Positions 1 to 7,395 of a DNA stretch of 64,000 nucleotides are shown piece after piece. Each line of letters opens with the position of its first letter. The first letter of the stretch is position 1. Made by a program: the position numbers and the translations under genes. The stretch is taken from the NCBI RefSeq assembly GCF_039993895.1, contig NZ_CP121194.1, positions 1,736,001 through 1,800,000 of the forward strand, written 5' to 3'. The notes beneath the pieces were generated by a model that was given only the letters and a program-made list of their open reading frames with translations, did no database searches and was not told the origin of the DNA. Source of the stretch: Edaphobacter paludis. GTDB lineage: Bacteria; Acidobacteriota; Terriglobia; Terriglobales; Acidobacteriaceae.

Positions 1-305
1 TGAAAGATCTCCGAGAGCGCGTGGCCGTCAGCTACGGTGGTTTCTGTTTCGATGCGAACCTTGTAGCGGGTCTCGCTTGGGATCTGGTCGGGCATCCGTT
101 TATGGGTAACGGTGCAGAGGTCGCCATACTGACGGATGCGGAGCAGCTGTGTTTGGGCGCGCAGATCGCGCGTAGCCGTGTCATAGAGGGTGTTGTGCTC
201 GAAGGTGCGGGGCGTATCGAGACGGAAGCCGAGTTGGGGAAGGCGGGCCTGAAGTGCGGCGGGATCGGAAAGGGGGAATTTGAGTTCGATCTCTGCGCTT
301 TGCAT
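1..305 (-). CDS. CYTH domain protein (class IV adenylate cyclase / triphosphatase-like), 3' end cut by window
   Basis: About 101 N-terminal residues are visible; the gene runs off the left edge. Translation from the ATG at 305 gives MQSAEIELKFPL, which holds the EIELK form of the ExExK signature of CYTH enzymes (tunnel-fold proteins that bind metal and triphosphate: CyaB-type cyclases, thiamine triphosphatases, inorganic triphosphatases). Further on come an FEHNTLYD segment and an LRIRQY segment, both typical of this fold, where alternating charged residues line the tunnel. The true substrate cannot be told from half a protein. It lies 16 bases downstream of the tsaC gene on the same strand and may be the last gene of the holB-tsaC transcript. 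Family assignment is good, function open. Confidence 0.8.
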   Translation of the reverse strand, partial: MQSAEIELKFPLSDPAALQARLPQLGFRLDTPRTFEHNTLYDTATRDLRAQTQLLRIRQYGDLCTVTHKRMPDQIPSETRYKVRIETETTVADGHALSEIF

Positions 306-321
306 GGGTTGAGTATACGAG

Positions 322-1311
322 TTACTTGGTGCGCGCCGCTTTTTCGAGGCGGTCGCGGATGGCGAGGCCGACTCCGCTGGCTTCGGGAAGCGGGCAGAGG
401 ATGGTCGTGACGCCGCGGGCGTCGAGCTCTCGCAGTCCGGCGAAGACACGCTGAGCCAAGGCTTCGCTGTCGTTCCATGAGGCCCAAAGGAAGACCTCGG
501 CCGAGAGCTTTGCTGTCCATCCTTGCGGGAGCAGAACTCCGATCTTTTCTCCGGCATGGCGTTCTTCTTGTTCGCGCAACTCCTCTTCGCTGGCTACCAG
601 GATGAGCTTCGCGCGGGGAGCATAGTGACGGATGCCTACGCCGGGGGAGGGGAGGCTGGCTGGGTTTTCTGTGGGCGTAGCGGCGGGTTGGAAGATGTGC
701 ACTGGGCCAGTAATCGGTTCGATCATCTCGGGAGTGATTGCTCCGGGACGGTAGATGAGCATGGGGCTTTGATTGGGGTCGAGGACGGTGGATTCGACTC
801 CAACTGTTGTTGGGCCGCCGTCGAGGATGGCGTCGATGCGGCCGTCGAGGTCTTCGAGGACGTGATCCGCGGTGGTTGGACTGGTGTGTCCGAAGCGGTT
901 GGCGCTGGGCGCGGCGATGGGAACACCAGCGGCGCGGATGAGGGCGAGCGCGAGCGGGTGCGACGGCATTCGCACGCCGATCAGAGGCCTTCCAGCGGTG
1001 ATCGCATCGGGAACTTTTGAGGTTCGCGGGAGGAGCAGAGTCAGCGGACCTGGCCAGAAGTGTTGGATGAGCTTTTCTGCTTTAGGTGTTGTAATGGCTA
1101 TGTTTACCAGCATTTCGTGATCGCTGACGTGGACGATCAGGGGATCCCACGACGGGCGGCCTTTAGCGGCGAAGATCTTTGCGATAGCGTTGGCGTCGAG
1201 GGCATTGGCACCGAGGCCGTAGACGGTCTCGGTGGGGAAGGCTACGGTGCCCCCTTCGCGGAGGATTTTGGCGGCGTGCTGTATCTCGGAGGGCTGGAGG
1301 CGAGCTGTCAT
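322..1311 (-). CDS. tsaC: Threonylcarbamoyl-AMP synthase (TsaC/Sua5 family)
   Basis: 329 residues. Makes threonylcarbamoyl-AMP from threonine, bicarbonate and ATP, the first step of the t6A37 modification of ANN-decoding tRNAs in the cytoplasm. The Sua5/YciO/YrdC domain fills residues 10-200: EGGTVAFPTETVYGLG near the N-terminus, then KGRPSWDPL, WPGPLTLLL and PSANRFGHTSPT, all family hallmarks. The remaining C-terminal ~110 residues form the extra Sua5-type domain, joined by a PSPGVGIRHYAPRAKL linker, so this is the long Sua5 form and not the short TsaC form. The ATG at 1311 overlaps the holB stop as ATGA (1308-1311), indicating translational coupling; longer in-frame extension upstream is antisense-like arginine/proline-rich sequence inside holB and was discarded. 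Confidence 0.93.
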   Translation of the reverse strand: MTARLQPSEIQHAAKILREGGTVAFPTETVYGLGANALDANAIAKIFAAKGRPSWDPLIVHVSDHEMLVNIAITTPKAEKLIQHFWPGPLTLLLPRTSKVPDAITAGRPLIGVRMPSHPLALALIRAAGVPIAAPSANRFGHTSPTTADHVLEDLDGRIDAILDGGPTTVGVESTVLDPNQSPMLIYRPGAITPEMIEPITGPVHIFQPAATPTENPASLPSPGVGIRHYAPRAKLILVASEEELREQEERHAGEKIGVLLPQGWTAKLSAEVFLWASWNDSEALAQRVFAGLRELDARGVTTILCPLPEASGVGLAIRDRLEKAARTK

Positions 1312-2471
1312 CGGGCAGAGAGGGCTAGTTGTCCGGCGAAGGCGTCGAGGGAGAGCGAGCGGAGGAGATTGCGGCGGAGGCCGCTGTAGACCTGATCGAG
1401 GCCGCGGGATGCGCCTTCGATCCACTGGAAGGAGAGGGTCTGCGAGAGGCGGTCGAGCTCTGTACGAAGGTCGGTGTTGCGGATGAGTTCGGGCGTTCCG
1501 GCACCGAGGAGGAGAAGGTCTTCGAGAAGGAGGGAGAGGGAGCGCAGCAGTGCGGTGGTCTTTTGCTGGCCTTCGGCTCCGGCGCGATAGGTTTCGGTCA
1601 TCTTGAAGAGCGCGGTGTGATCGGGCTCGCTGGCGGCGGTGCGGAGGAGCAGGAGAGCGTCGGCGCGAGCGGCTGTGTAGGCGGCGAGGTCGAAGCCGAG
1701 GGCTTTGCCTGCGGCTCCTTGAGAGAGGCGGGCGATGAGAGTGCGCTGCTTGGGCGGAACGTCGGGGCGACGGTCGGCGAGCAGCATCTCGATCTCTTCG
1801 ACGGGCAGTGCTCCGAGACGAACGGTGGCGCAGCGGGAACGAATGGTAGGCAGCAGCTCGCCGGGGTTTTCGGCGAGGATGATGATGTGGACGGTTGCGG
1901 GCGGCTCTTCAAGGACTTTGAGCAGGGAATTGGCCGCTTCTTTCATGAAGCTGGCGGCGGTGAGGATGAAGATCTTCTTTGGCGCTTCCGAGGGAAGGTA
2001 GTGCGAGCGCTGGATGACGGTGCGGACCTGGCCGAGTTTGATGAGAAGCTGCGGCGGGTCGGGTGGGATGATGAGAACGTCGGGGTGCGGCTGGACGAGG
2101 ACGCGGGTGTCTTTTTTGTCGGCGTCGCGGAGTTCTTCGCGGATGGCTACAGCTTTGTCGACCTCGTCTTCGAGGTTGGCGGCGGAGGCGATGCGGGTGC
2201 AGTTGTGGCAGACTCCGCAGAAGCTGGCGAGGGACTGGCCGTTTGACCCGAAGGCTGTGCTGTACGAGCGTAGCTCGCGGGGCTGGCGCTCGCACTCAAC
2301 CGCCATGGCCAGCATGAGGGCGAGGGTATATTTTCCGGCCCCGCTGGGTCCGGCTAGGATGAGCGAGTGAGGCAGGCGACCGGCGGCGATGGCGGTGCGC
2401 AGGTGCTCGATGGCGCTGGAGTTGCCGAGGAAGTCGTTGAAGTTGGTGGGGAAGCTTGCGGTCTGCGTCAT
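1308..2471 (-). CDS. holB: DNA polymerase III, delta' subunit
   Basis: 387 residues. Subunit of the clamp-loader complex that opens the beta clamp at primed DNA. AAA+ fold: Walker A GPSGAGKYT near residue 42, a CGVCHNC zinc module near 90 with widened spacing, the SFMKEAANSLLKVLEEPP segment and the TIRSRCATVRLG (SRC motif) characteristic of DnaX and HolB. Unlike DnaX the C-terminus is short and lacks a tau-like extension, which is why HolB is preferred. Starts at an ATG at 2471 just before a C-rich leader. Translationally coupled to tsaC downstream by a four-base overlap. The insertion between Walker A and the zinc module (about 40 residues) is longer than in E. coli. Confidence 0.88.
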   Translation of the reverse strand: MTQTASFPTNFNDFLGNSSAIEHLRTAIAAGRLPHSLILAGPSGAGKYTLALMLAMAVECERQPRELRSYSTAFGSNGQSLASFCGVCHNCTRIASAANLEDEVDKAVAIREELRDADKKDTRVLVQPHPDVLIIPPDPPQLLIKLGQVRTVIQRSHYLPSEAPKKIFILTAASFMKEAANSLLKVLEEPPATVHIIILAENPGELLPTIRSRCATVRLGALPVEEIEMLLADRRPDVPPKQRTLIARLSQGAAGKALGFDLAAYTAARADALLLLRTAASEPDHTALFKMTETYRAGAEGQQKTTALLRSLSLLLEDLLLLGAGTPELIRNTDLRTELDRLSQTLSFQWIEGASRGLDQVYSGLRRNLLRSLSLDAFAGQLALSAR

Positions 2472-2582
2472 ATTTGGTGTGGTACCCCCCTCCCCCTACT
2501 TAAGTACTAAAGTCTTCAAAAGAAAGAACCTAAGTCCGGACTTCGGTCTGGACTCGATTTTAGCCTCTGTTAAATGAAAAGT

Positions 2583-2599
2583 CCCGGCGATGGGCCGGG
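2583..2599 (-). terminator. Hairpin with T-run on the minus strand, possible attenuator ahead of holB
   Basis: Perfect 6-bp stem (CCCGGC/GCCGGG) with a 5-base loop. On the minus strand the right arm is followed by ACTTTT, as in an intrinsic terminator, yet no minus-strand gene lies upstream, so it would act in the holB leader or end a short untranslated RNA. Confidence 0.35.
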
Positions 2600-2852
2600 C
2601 TTGTCTCTTTCTTCTGAATTAATTCTAACAGGGGTGTCAAGAGGGCAGAGCTCAAGTTCCGGTGATCCGAGGAAGAACTGGCAGGCGCGAAATCGCATCG
2701 CACCCATTATGCTGACTTTTCGTTCCTAATTAAAGCTCGATGAGTGATTCGGCGATTGGGCATGAATCGACAGACTGGTGTTCAGGAAAGATAGGTTCTA
2801 GACCCGCCGGCTCGGCATCTAGATAAACGACCTCTGAGTTCTGGTCCTGCGG

Positions 2853-2866
2853 TGGAAACCATTCCA
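2853..2866. promoter_or_regulatory. LacI-family operator-like site
   Basis: TGGAAACCATTCCA differs at a single base from the 14-base core of the operator at 19674-19687 (TGGAAACGATTCCA). It lies about 190 bases upstream of the propeller protein start at 3055. The central CG is broken to CC, so binding could be weaker. Confidence 0.4.
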
Positions 2867-3054
2867 ATCGGAGTGGTAAACAAAGTTGTCCCACCCAGCG
2901 TTGCTCGTTAGGCTTCCTCCCCAGATGCCGATCTGCGCGGGACCGTCTTGCATCGAATTTCCTTTGTGGCTATAATGCCGCGGAGCGCTCTTGGCATCGC
3001 TAGCCTCACCTCACTCCGGGTCCCTTGTCAACGAATCATCCTGAGGAGGAAAGC

Positions 3055-4299
3055 ATGTACTCCGATCTTCTTTTCTATGAAGCATCCGACGGAGTGGCCG
3101 AGGTGTATCGGACCAAACATGGCTCGATCGACATCGATCGTCACGAAACTGGCTGGGGCAACAATTGGACTCATATTGTGAATGGGCAATTTGGGCTCCC
3201 GGGTCTGTGTCAGCTCATCCTTTACGACGCAGTCTCAGGGACCATTCGGATAGAGTCGGTCGTCACCACTCCAAATAACGTTGGCGGGGAGTCACTCGTT
3301 AAGGAGATTACAAACTGGCGCCCGGGCTGGACGCACGTTGTAGCCGTAAGTTTTGTGGAAGGGGCCCAGCAACTGTTCTTCTGCGATGCAGACTATCTAA
3401 AAAAAGGTCTGGGTGTCTGCGAACTTTATAACGTGTCCTCGTCCAGCCCATGGCTGTCGCTCGCGCGCCAGTACCCGAACATGGGTAGTGGTGTGACGCA
3501 GGTTGTTCCCGGTAGATTCAGCAGCAAATTTGCGTCGGGTCTGGCCTTCTATTACGCCTTCAACGGGACGGGAGTTTTCTACGAGGCGGATCAGGACACC
3601 CTGTATTTTGTGAACGGTTTTGGGGAATTGCCAACCACGGTAAAACAGGTTGTACCTGGCAACTTTAGCGGTGGTCAGCAGACCGATCTGCTCTTTTATG
3701 ACCCGGTTGGCAAAGTTGGTTACTTCTACTCGGTCGACAACGGTGGCGTCATCCACATTCTTGAGGCGAATACCGGATGGCAGAGTGATTGGAATCTGAT
3801 TGTGCCAGGGAATTTCAGCGACGGTACAGAGACCGACCTGCTGTTTTATAGCCAGGCGCGGGGTGTCGGACAGTTCTATCGCACCAACCACGGGGCCATC
3901 GCCCAAATTGGTCTCTACACCGATTGGCGCCATACCTGGGCGCATATTCTGGCAGGAACCTTTGCTCCGGCTGTCATCACCACGCAACCGCCGCCGCCGG
4001 CAATCGTGATCCCCTCGATCGTGCTGTCCGACCCGATGCTTGGCTTCTATTCACTGAAGCTCACAGGATCGGGCTTCGAAGCGAATGAGACCGTCTCGCT
4101 CACGCTGACCTGGCAGGATCAGAATCAGGCGCCCCAGAGCATTATTTATACGACCCAGGCCGATGGCTCCGGAGGATTTGTATATACATACGACGGAAGC
4201 GGAGGAGGGGTTTGCATTCCATTCCGGAGATGGACAGTCGTCGGAACCGGCAAGACAAGCCATCGCCAATCCAGTCCCGTCTCGGCCGGATGTCCATGA
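3055..4299 (+). CDS. Six-repeat propeller-like protein of unknown function
   Basis: 414 residues. Not assigned to a named enzyme. About six repeats of 45-50 residues are visible, each with a D/G-LLFY motif near its start, a F-Y element in the middle and a W-T-H-I-V-x-G-x-F ending (for example TDLLFYDPVGKVGYFYS and WNLIVPGNFS), which suggests a six-bladed beta-propeller related to VCBS/FG-GAP-type repeats. After a proline linker (TTQPPPPAIVIPS, about residue 320) a C-terminal beta domain of roughly 80 residues follows. The ATG at 3055 was chosen because GAGGAGGAAAG stands just upstream; it gives no signal peptide, so either the protein stays in the cytoplasm or leaves by a route without a classical leader. 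Family-level call inferred from the repeats only. Confidence 0.7.
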   Translation: MYSDLLFYEASDGVAEVYRTKHGSIDIDRHETGWGNNWTHIVNGQFGLPGLCQLILYDAVSGTIRIESVVTTPNNVGGESLVKEITNWRPGWTHVVAVSFVEGAQQLFFCDADYLKKGLGVCELYNVSSSSPWLSLARQYPNMGSGVTQVVPGRFSSKFASGLAFYYAFNGTGVFYEADQDTLYFVNGFGELPTTVKQVVPGNFSGGQQTDLLFYDPVGKVGYFYSVDNGGVIHILEANTGWQSDWNLIVPGNFSDGTETDLLFYSQARGVGQFYRTNHGAIAQIGLYTDWRHTWAHILAGTFAPAVITTQPPPPAIVIPSIVLSDPMLGFYSLKLTGSGFEANETVSLTLTWQDQNQAPQSIIYTTQADGSGGFVYTYDGSGGGVCIPFRRWTVVGTGKTSHRQSSPVSAGCP

Positions 4300-4643
4300 A
4301 GTAAGCGGATATCCATATCTCCGGCAAAGAACGAGCGGATGATTCAGGTGGTATCTCTTTTGCCCGGATAACACCCGGGACACGACGCTTTTTCTAAACG
4401 TCTTCAGGAAAATGAGCGCGCTCCCCTATTCCCATCAGGCAAGGCACGTTTCAAGAACTGCAACAATACGAGACGCGCTTTGGGGATTGTGCGCGCATCG
4501 AGAGAGGGATCATTTGAGGCTGTGCTAAGCCAAGCTCGTCACGACTCTGTCCTTAGCCTCTCTCTGCTGCGCAATTGAGTCGAGTCTTCGCAAAGGCTGC
4601 AATCGAAATCGTTTGTTTTTCTCTCTTGACAAACCATAACCAT
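4300..4643. other. 344-base intergenic region
   Basis: I see no gene. A weak 5-bp hairpin (4363-4379) follows the propeller protein gene but lacks an adjacent T-run. The right end carries the promoter and operator of the ArsR gene. Confidence 0.5.
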
Positions 4644-4654
4644 ATGGCTATGGT
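4626..4654 (+). promoter_or_regulatory. Sigma70-type promoter of the ArsR-SRPBCC-DoxX operon
   Basis: TTGACA at 4626-4631, 17-base spacer, TATGGT at 4649-4654. The expected transcription start is near 4661, which is downstream of the first ATG (4644) of the ArsR reading frame. Confidence 0.6.
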
Positions 4655-4656
4655 TT
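4631..4656. promoter_or_regulatory. 26-base palindromic operator, probable ArsR-family autorepression site
   Basis: Left arm AAACCATAACCAT (4631-4643) is mirrored by the right arm with 12 of 13 pairs matching (only 4639/4648 differ). It fills the spacer and covers the -10 element of the promoter, so a bound dimer would block RNA polymerase. Confidence 0.7.
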
Positions 4657-4988
4657 TGCGTGTGAAGCCCTCTGATGCCAATCACGTCTTCCGTGCTCTT
4701 GCCGATCCGACTCGCAGGGCTATCTTCGAGGAGCTGAGCCGGCAAGGCGAACAGACCGTCCACGCCTTGACTCGCTATGCGGGCGTATCTCAGCCTGCTG
4801 TCTCCAAGCACCTGACGGTGCTGAAGCGAGCGAAGCTGGTACGGCATCGCCGCAAGGGACGGGAAACTCACTATTGCGTGCAGCCCGATGCGCTGGCGCC
4901 GATGGTGGATTGGCTCAATGTCTACGGCGCCTTCTGGCGTGACCGGTTTGACCAACTTGAAGCCCTTTTGGAAAGGATGAAGCCATGA
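4644..4988 (+). CDS. ArsR-family winged-helix repressor
   Basis: 114 residues from the ATG at 4644. DNA-binding repressor of the ArsR/SmtB superfamily: FRALADPTRRAIFEEL opens the winged helix, the recognition helix is SQPAVSKHLTVLKRAKLV, and the wing is RHRRKGRETHY. No cysteine metal-binding motif is seen in the recognition helix, so this is the non-metal type commonly paired with SRPBCC proteins. The start is uncertain: the ATG lies inside the operator and before the predicted transcription start, so the GTG at 4662 may be used on a leaderless message. The last four bases overlap the SRPBCC gene (ATGA). It most likely represses its own operon through the palindrome at 4631-4656. Confidence 0.88.
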   Translation: MAMVLRVKPSDANHVFRALADPTRRAIFEELSRQGEQTVHALTRYAGVSQPAVSKHLTVLKRAKLVRHRRKGRETHYCVQPDALAPMVDWLNVYGAFWRDRFDQLEALLERMKP

Positions 4989-5437
4989 GCCAAGAATCGA
5001 CGAGCAATTCAGCACAGAGTCCCCGTACCCTTGTGATGGAGAGGGTATTCCCACACCCACCAGAGAAGCTGTGGCGAGCGCTTACGGAGAGCCCGCTGCT
5101 CGCGCAGTGGATGATGAACAACGACTTCGAACCGGTGGTCGGGCGGAAGTTCCAATTCCGGGCAGACCCGATGCCGAACTGGGATGGTGTTGTCGACTGC
5201 GAGGTGCTGATCGTCGACCCGTTGCAACGTCTGTCCTATAACTGGGGCGTTGGAGGAAGCGAATCCGGGCTTCAATGGGTGGTGCTCTTTACGTTGACTC
5301 CAGCGGAGGGAGGCACTCACGTTCGCATGGAGCAGTCCGGCTTCCGTCCCGATCAGCAGGCAGCGTATCAGGGTGCAAATTACGGCTGGCAGAAGTTCTT
5401 CGGTGGTCTGGAAGGTGTGCTCGGGGGGTTGGAATGA
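4985..5437 (+). CDS. SRPBCC / AHSA1-domain protein
   Basis: 150 residues. Belongs to the START-like (Aha1 C-terminal type) superfamily: a deep hydrophobic pocket for small ligands, no assigned reaction. Visible marks are MERVFPHPPEKLWRALTESPLLAQWM at the N-terminal half (quoted here only by its core PPEKLWRALTE) and a C-terminal helix GWQKFFGGLEGVLGGL. It is the standard partner of the upstream ArsR repressor, with which it is translationally coupled, and its own stop overlaps the next ATG (5434-5437). A role in sensing or carrying a hydrophobic small molecule is plausible but not shown by the sequence. Confidence 0.88.
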   Translation: MSQESTSNSAQSPRTLVMERVFPHPPEKLWRALTESPLLAQWMMNNDFEPVVGRKFQFRADPMPNWDGVVDCEVLIVDPLQRLSYNWGVGGSESGLQWVVLFTLTPAEGGTHVRMEQSGFRPDQQAAYQGANYGWQKFFGGLEGVLGGLE

Positions 5438-5853
5438 GCAGGAAGGCAAAAAACATTGCTTATTGGATTACGACCGCACTCGTAGCGTTTTTTATCGGAA
5501 GCGGGGGCGTCGCGCAGGTAGCCCGTGTGCAGGGCACTGTCGATGGATTTGTGCACATCCTCGGCTACCCGCTGTACTTTGTGACCATACTGGGCGTCTG
5601 GAAGGTGCTTGGAGCGATTGCCATCCTGGTGCCGCGTTTTCCACGGCTCAAGGAATGGGCGTATGCCGGCATCTTCTTTGACCTGACCGGCGCGGCCGCC
5701 TCCTCCGCTTCGGTCGGCATTTACGGCGCTTACGGCTTTCACATCCTCGCGCCGCTTATCATTGCTGGTCTTACTGTGGCGTCTTGGGCGCTGCGACCCC
5801 AAAGCCGGACCATCGGCGTCCTCTTTCCTGTGACAAGCGACCGGCCGGTATAA
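5434..5853 (+). CDS. DoxX-like integral membrane protein
   Basis: 139 residues with about four membrane helices (approximately 8-25, 45-65, 72-92, 98-120). The pattern YWITTALVAFFIGSGG, then GYPLYFVTILGVWKVLGAIAIL and AYAGIFFDLTGAAAS matches the DoxX-like family found behind ArsR-SRPBCC pairs. The ATG at 5434 overlaps the SRPBCC stop as ATGA, completing a three-gene coupled operon. Biochemical role unknown for this branch. Confidence 0.85.
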   Translation: MSRKAKNIAYWITTALVAFFIGSGGVAQVARVQGTVDGFVHILGYPLYFVTILGVWKVLGAIAILVPRFPRLKEWAYAGIFFDLTGAAASSASVGIYGAYGFHILAPLIIAGLTVASWALRPQSRTIGVLFPVTSDRPV

Positions 5854-5945
5854 ACACATGCGCAGCGCTTCCGCATCGAGCTCTGGTTGCCACTAACGCC
5901 AAGTGTCGTCCTCCCAAGGTTGCAGGTTACGCGGAGCGCAGCTAA

Positions 5946-6371
5946 ATGAAAGGACCGTCCGTGGAATCTGCCTCTGCATTCATCGACGAGAAGATTAAGG
6001 AACTTGGAGACTGGCGGGGGAAGACGCTCGCGAGGGTGCGCGAGATCATACACAAGGCCGACCCTGAGATCGTCGAAGAGTGGAAGTGGATGGGCACTCC
6101 CGTCTTTTCGCACGGCGGCATCGTCTGCACCGGAGAGACGTACAAGAACGTCGTCAAGATAACATTTGCCAAGGGAGCTGCGCTGGAGGACCCTTCCGGT
6201 CTATTCAACTCCAGCCTCGACGGGAATGTGAGGCGCGCCATCGACATCCACGAAGGGGAGAAGATCGATGAGGCGGCCTTGAAGGAACTCATTCGCGCGG
6301 CAGTGGCGCTCAATCTCAAGGCCAAGAGCAAACCGAAGTCTCCACGAGCGAGCGGCAAGCAGGCTGAATAG
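5946..6371 (+). CDS. DUF1801 domain protein (YdhG-like)
   Basis: 141 residues. The DUF1801 fold is recognisable in IVEEWKWMGTPVFSHGGIVC followed by YKNVVKITFAKGAAL and a C-terminal lysine-rich tail. Function of the family is not established. It lies 92 bases behind the DoxX gene on the same strand and such proteins often sit next to ArsR/SRPBCC genes, so it may belong to the same regulon. Start ATG at 5946; an in-frame tail of KAKSKPKS type residues is probably disordered. Confidence 0.82.
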   Translation: MKGPSVESASAFIDEKIKELGDWRGKTLARVREIIHKADPEIVEEWKWMGTPVFSHGGIVCTGETYKNVVKITFAKGAALEDPSGLFNSSLDGNVRRAIDIHEGEKIDEAALKELIRAAVALNLKAKSKPKSPRASGKQAE

Positions 6372-6423
6372 CGAATGAGCGATGGCGCTGGAGTTGCCGA
6401 GGCAGTCGTTGCAGGTTCGCGGA

Positions 6424-6789
6424 TTACTTCAGCAGCAAATGCTCGAAAGGCGGAAACGTCAGCAGCAAACCCAAGGTCAAAAATACAAACGCCGCAAGGT
6501 TCACTCTCCCGATGGCCACCGTTCTGGTCCGCCAAAATCTCGCAAGTCCAAGCCAAACCGCCAGCCACACCATGATGCCAAGCGAACTGACGCCCGACAG
6601 CGGCCCCGTAGGCCGGTAAAAAGTGAATAGTCCAGCCATCGTCCTGGACCCATCGCCAATGACGGCCAGAAGTCCGATCGCAAAACAACCGATCCCGGCA
6701 CTCAGGATCGCCGCAGCGGCAGGACCATTTACGAGCTGTCCTTCTGAGTCGAGCAGGCGATCTTCCTTGTTCGATGCGGGTAAATTCAT
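6424..6789 (-). CDS. Small membrane protein of unknown function (second gene of a pair)
   Basis: 121 residues. I do not recognise the family. Three to four hydrophobic helices are visible: about 22-42 (AAAAILSAGIGCFAIGLLAV), 55-78 around GVSSLGIMVWLAVWLGLARF and 90-112 (VNLAAFVFLTLGLLLTF). The ATG at 6789 overlaps the stop of the upstream gene as ATGA (6786-6789), so the two membrane proteins are made together and may form a complex. Confidence 0.75.
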   Translation of the reverse strand: MNLPASNKEDRLLDSEGQLVNGPAAAAILSAGIGCFAIGLLAVIGDGSRTMAGLFTFYRPTGPLSGVSSLGIMVWLAVWLGLARFWRTRTVAIGRVNLAAFVFLTLGLLLTFPPFEHLLLK

Positions 6790-7355
6790 TTTGCCCCTCT
6801 CACGATTGTGATCGTTCCTCCACCCTCTACTGGCGCCGCTTTGTCGATCATTGCGCCGAAACCTCCCGCGATCCCGCCGGCCAGAAGCGCCGCCACTGTA
6901 AACGCAATTACGGCACGTTTTACGGAAGGATGCTGCTTGATAGACCCACGGTACTTCGCGAGCACATAAGCCACCATCGTCATCGCAATGGGAGCGAACC
7001 AGGCCACATGCTCCTTCCACTCCATCCCCAATGAGTGCCATTCGATGCTCGTCGCCTTCGCCATCAACAGGTGTTGCGGATATCCGGTTAAATTCGTAAC
7101 GCCAGGGGGCACCGCCGCCCGATACCACGGATACACCACATAGGCTCCTGAAAGCACCGCCGCCCAGCCTAGCGCAGCCGTTACGATCAGATAACACCGT
7201 TCCAACCTGTAGCCTCGCGCTGAAAGCTCTAAAGACTCTTTTTCAAAGGCCGATCGGCATAGTTCCACCACAAGTCCAAAGATCGCCATAAGAAAAAATC
7301 CACCGAACATAAGACCATGCACGCCGGAAACAAAACTACGTACCGTAACTTCCAT
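6786..7355 (-). CDS. Membrane protein of unknown function (first gene of a pair)
   Basis: 189 residues from the ATG at 7355, chosen because TTGGAG stands eight bases upstream; a GTG at 7370 is the alternative. Four hydrophobic segments: about 12-33, 55-77 (LGWAAVLSGAYVVYPWY region), 118-134 (AWFAPIAMTMVAYVL) and 155-178 (small residue rich). Histidines occur near the membrane faces (HGLMFGG, IEWHSLG, WKEHVAWF), which would allow metal or haem ligation, but this is speculation. No named family recognised. Translationally coupled to the 121-residue membrane protein downstream. Confidence 0.75.
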   Translation of the reverse strand: MEVTVRSFVSGVHGLMFGGFFLMAIFGLVVELCRSAFEKESLELSARGYRLERCYLIVTAALGWAAVLSGAYVVYPWYRAAVPPGVTNLTGYPQHLLMAKATSIEWHSLGMEWKEHVAWFAPIAMTMVAYVLAKYRGSIKQHPSVKRAVIAFTVAALLAGGIAGGFGAMIDKAAPVEGGGTITIVRGAK

Positions 7356-7395
7356 GAAATCTCCAAGCACTCTAGATGGTTGACGTATCCATTAT

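Larger units (their letters stand above)
2472..3054. other. 583-base intergenic region between divergent holB and the propeller protein gene
   Basis: No convincing coding sequence and no tRNA. It contains a hairpin at 2583-2599 and a LacI-operator-like site at 2853-2866, both listed separately. A strong ribosome binding site (GAGGAGG, near 3042) closes it. Confidence 0.6.

Noticed and set aside
1312-1425. N-terminal extension of tsaC by 38 residues
   Set aside because: The extension is Arg/Pro-rich antisense sequence within holB; the ATG that overlaps the holB stop fits the family N-terminus.
2740-2820. tRNA-like stretch with GGTTCTAGACC
   Set aside because: It resembles a T-arm for a few bases but no acceptor or anticodon stem can be folded around it.
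4363-4379. Hairpin CCCGG-7-CCGGG behind the propeller gene as terminator
   Set aside because: Only five pairs, and the T-run begins about ten bases later; too weak to report.
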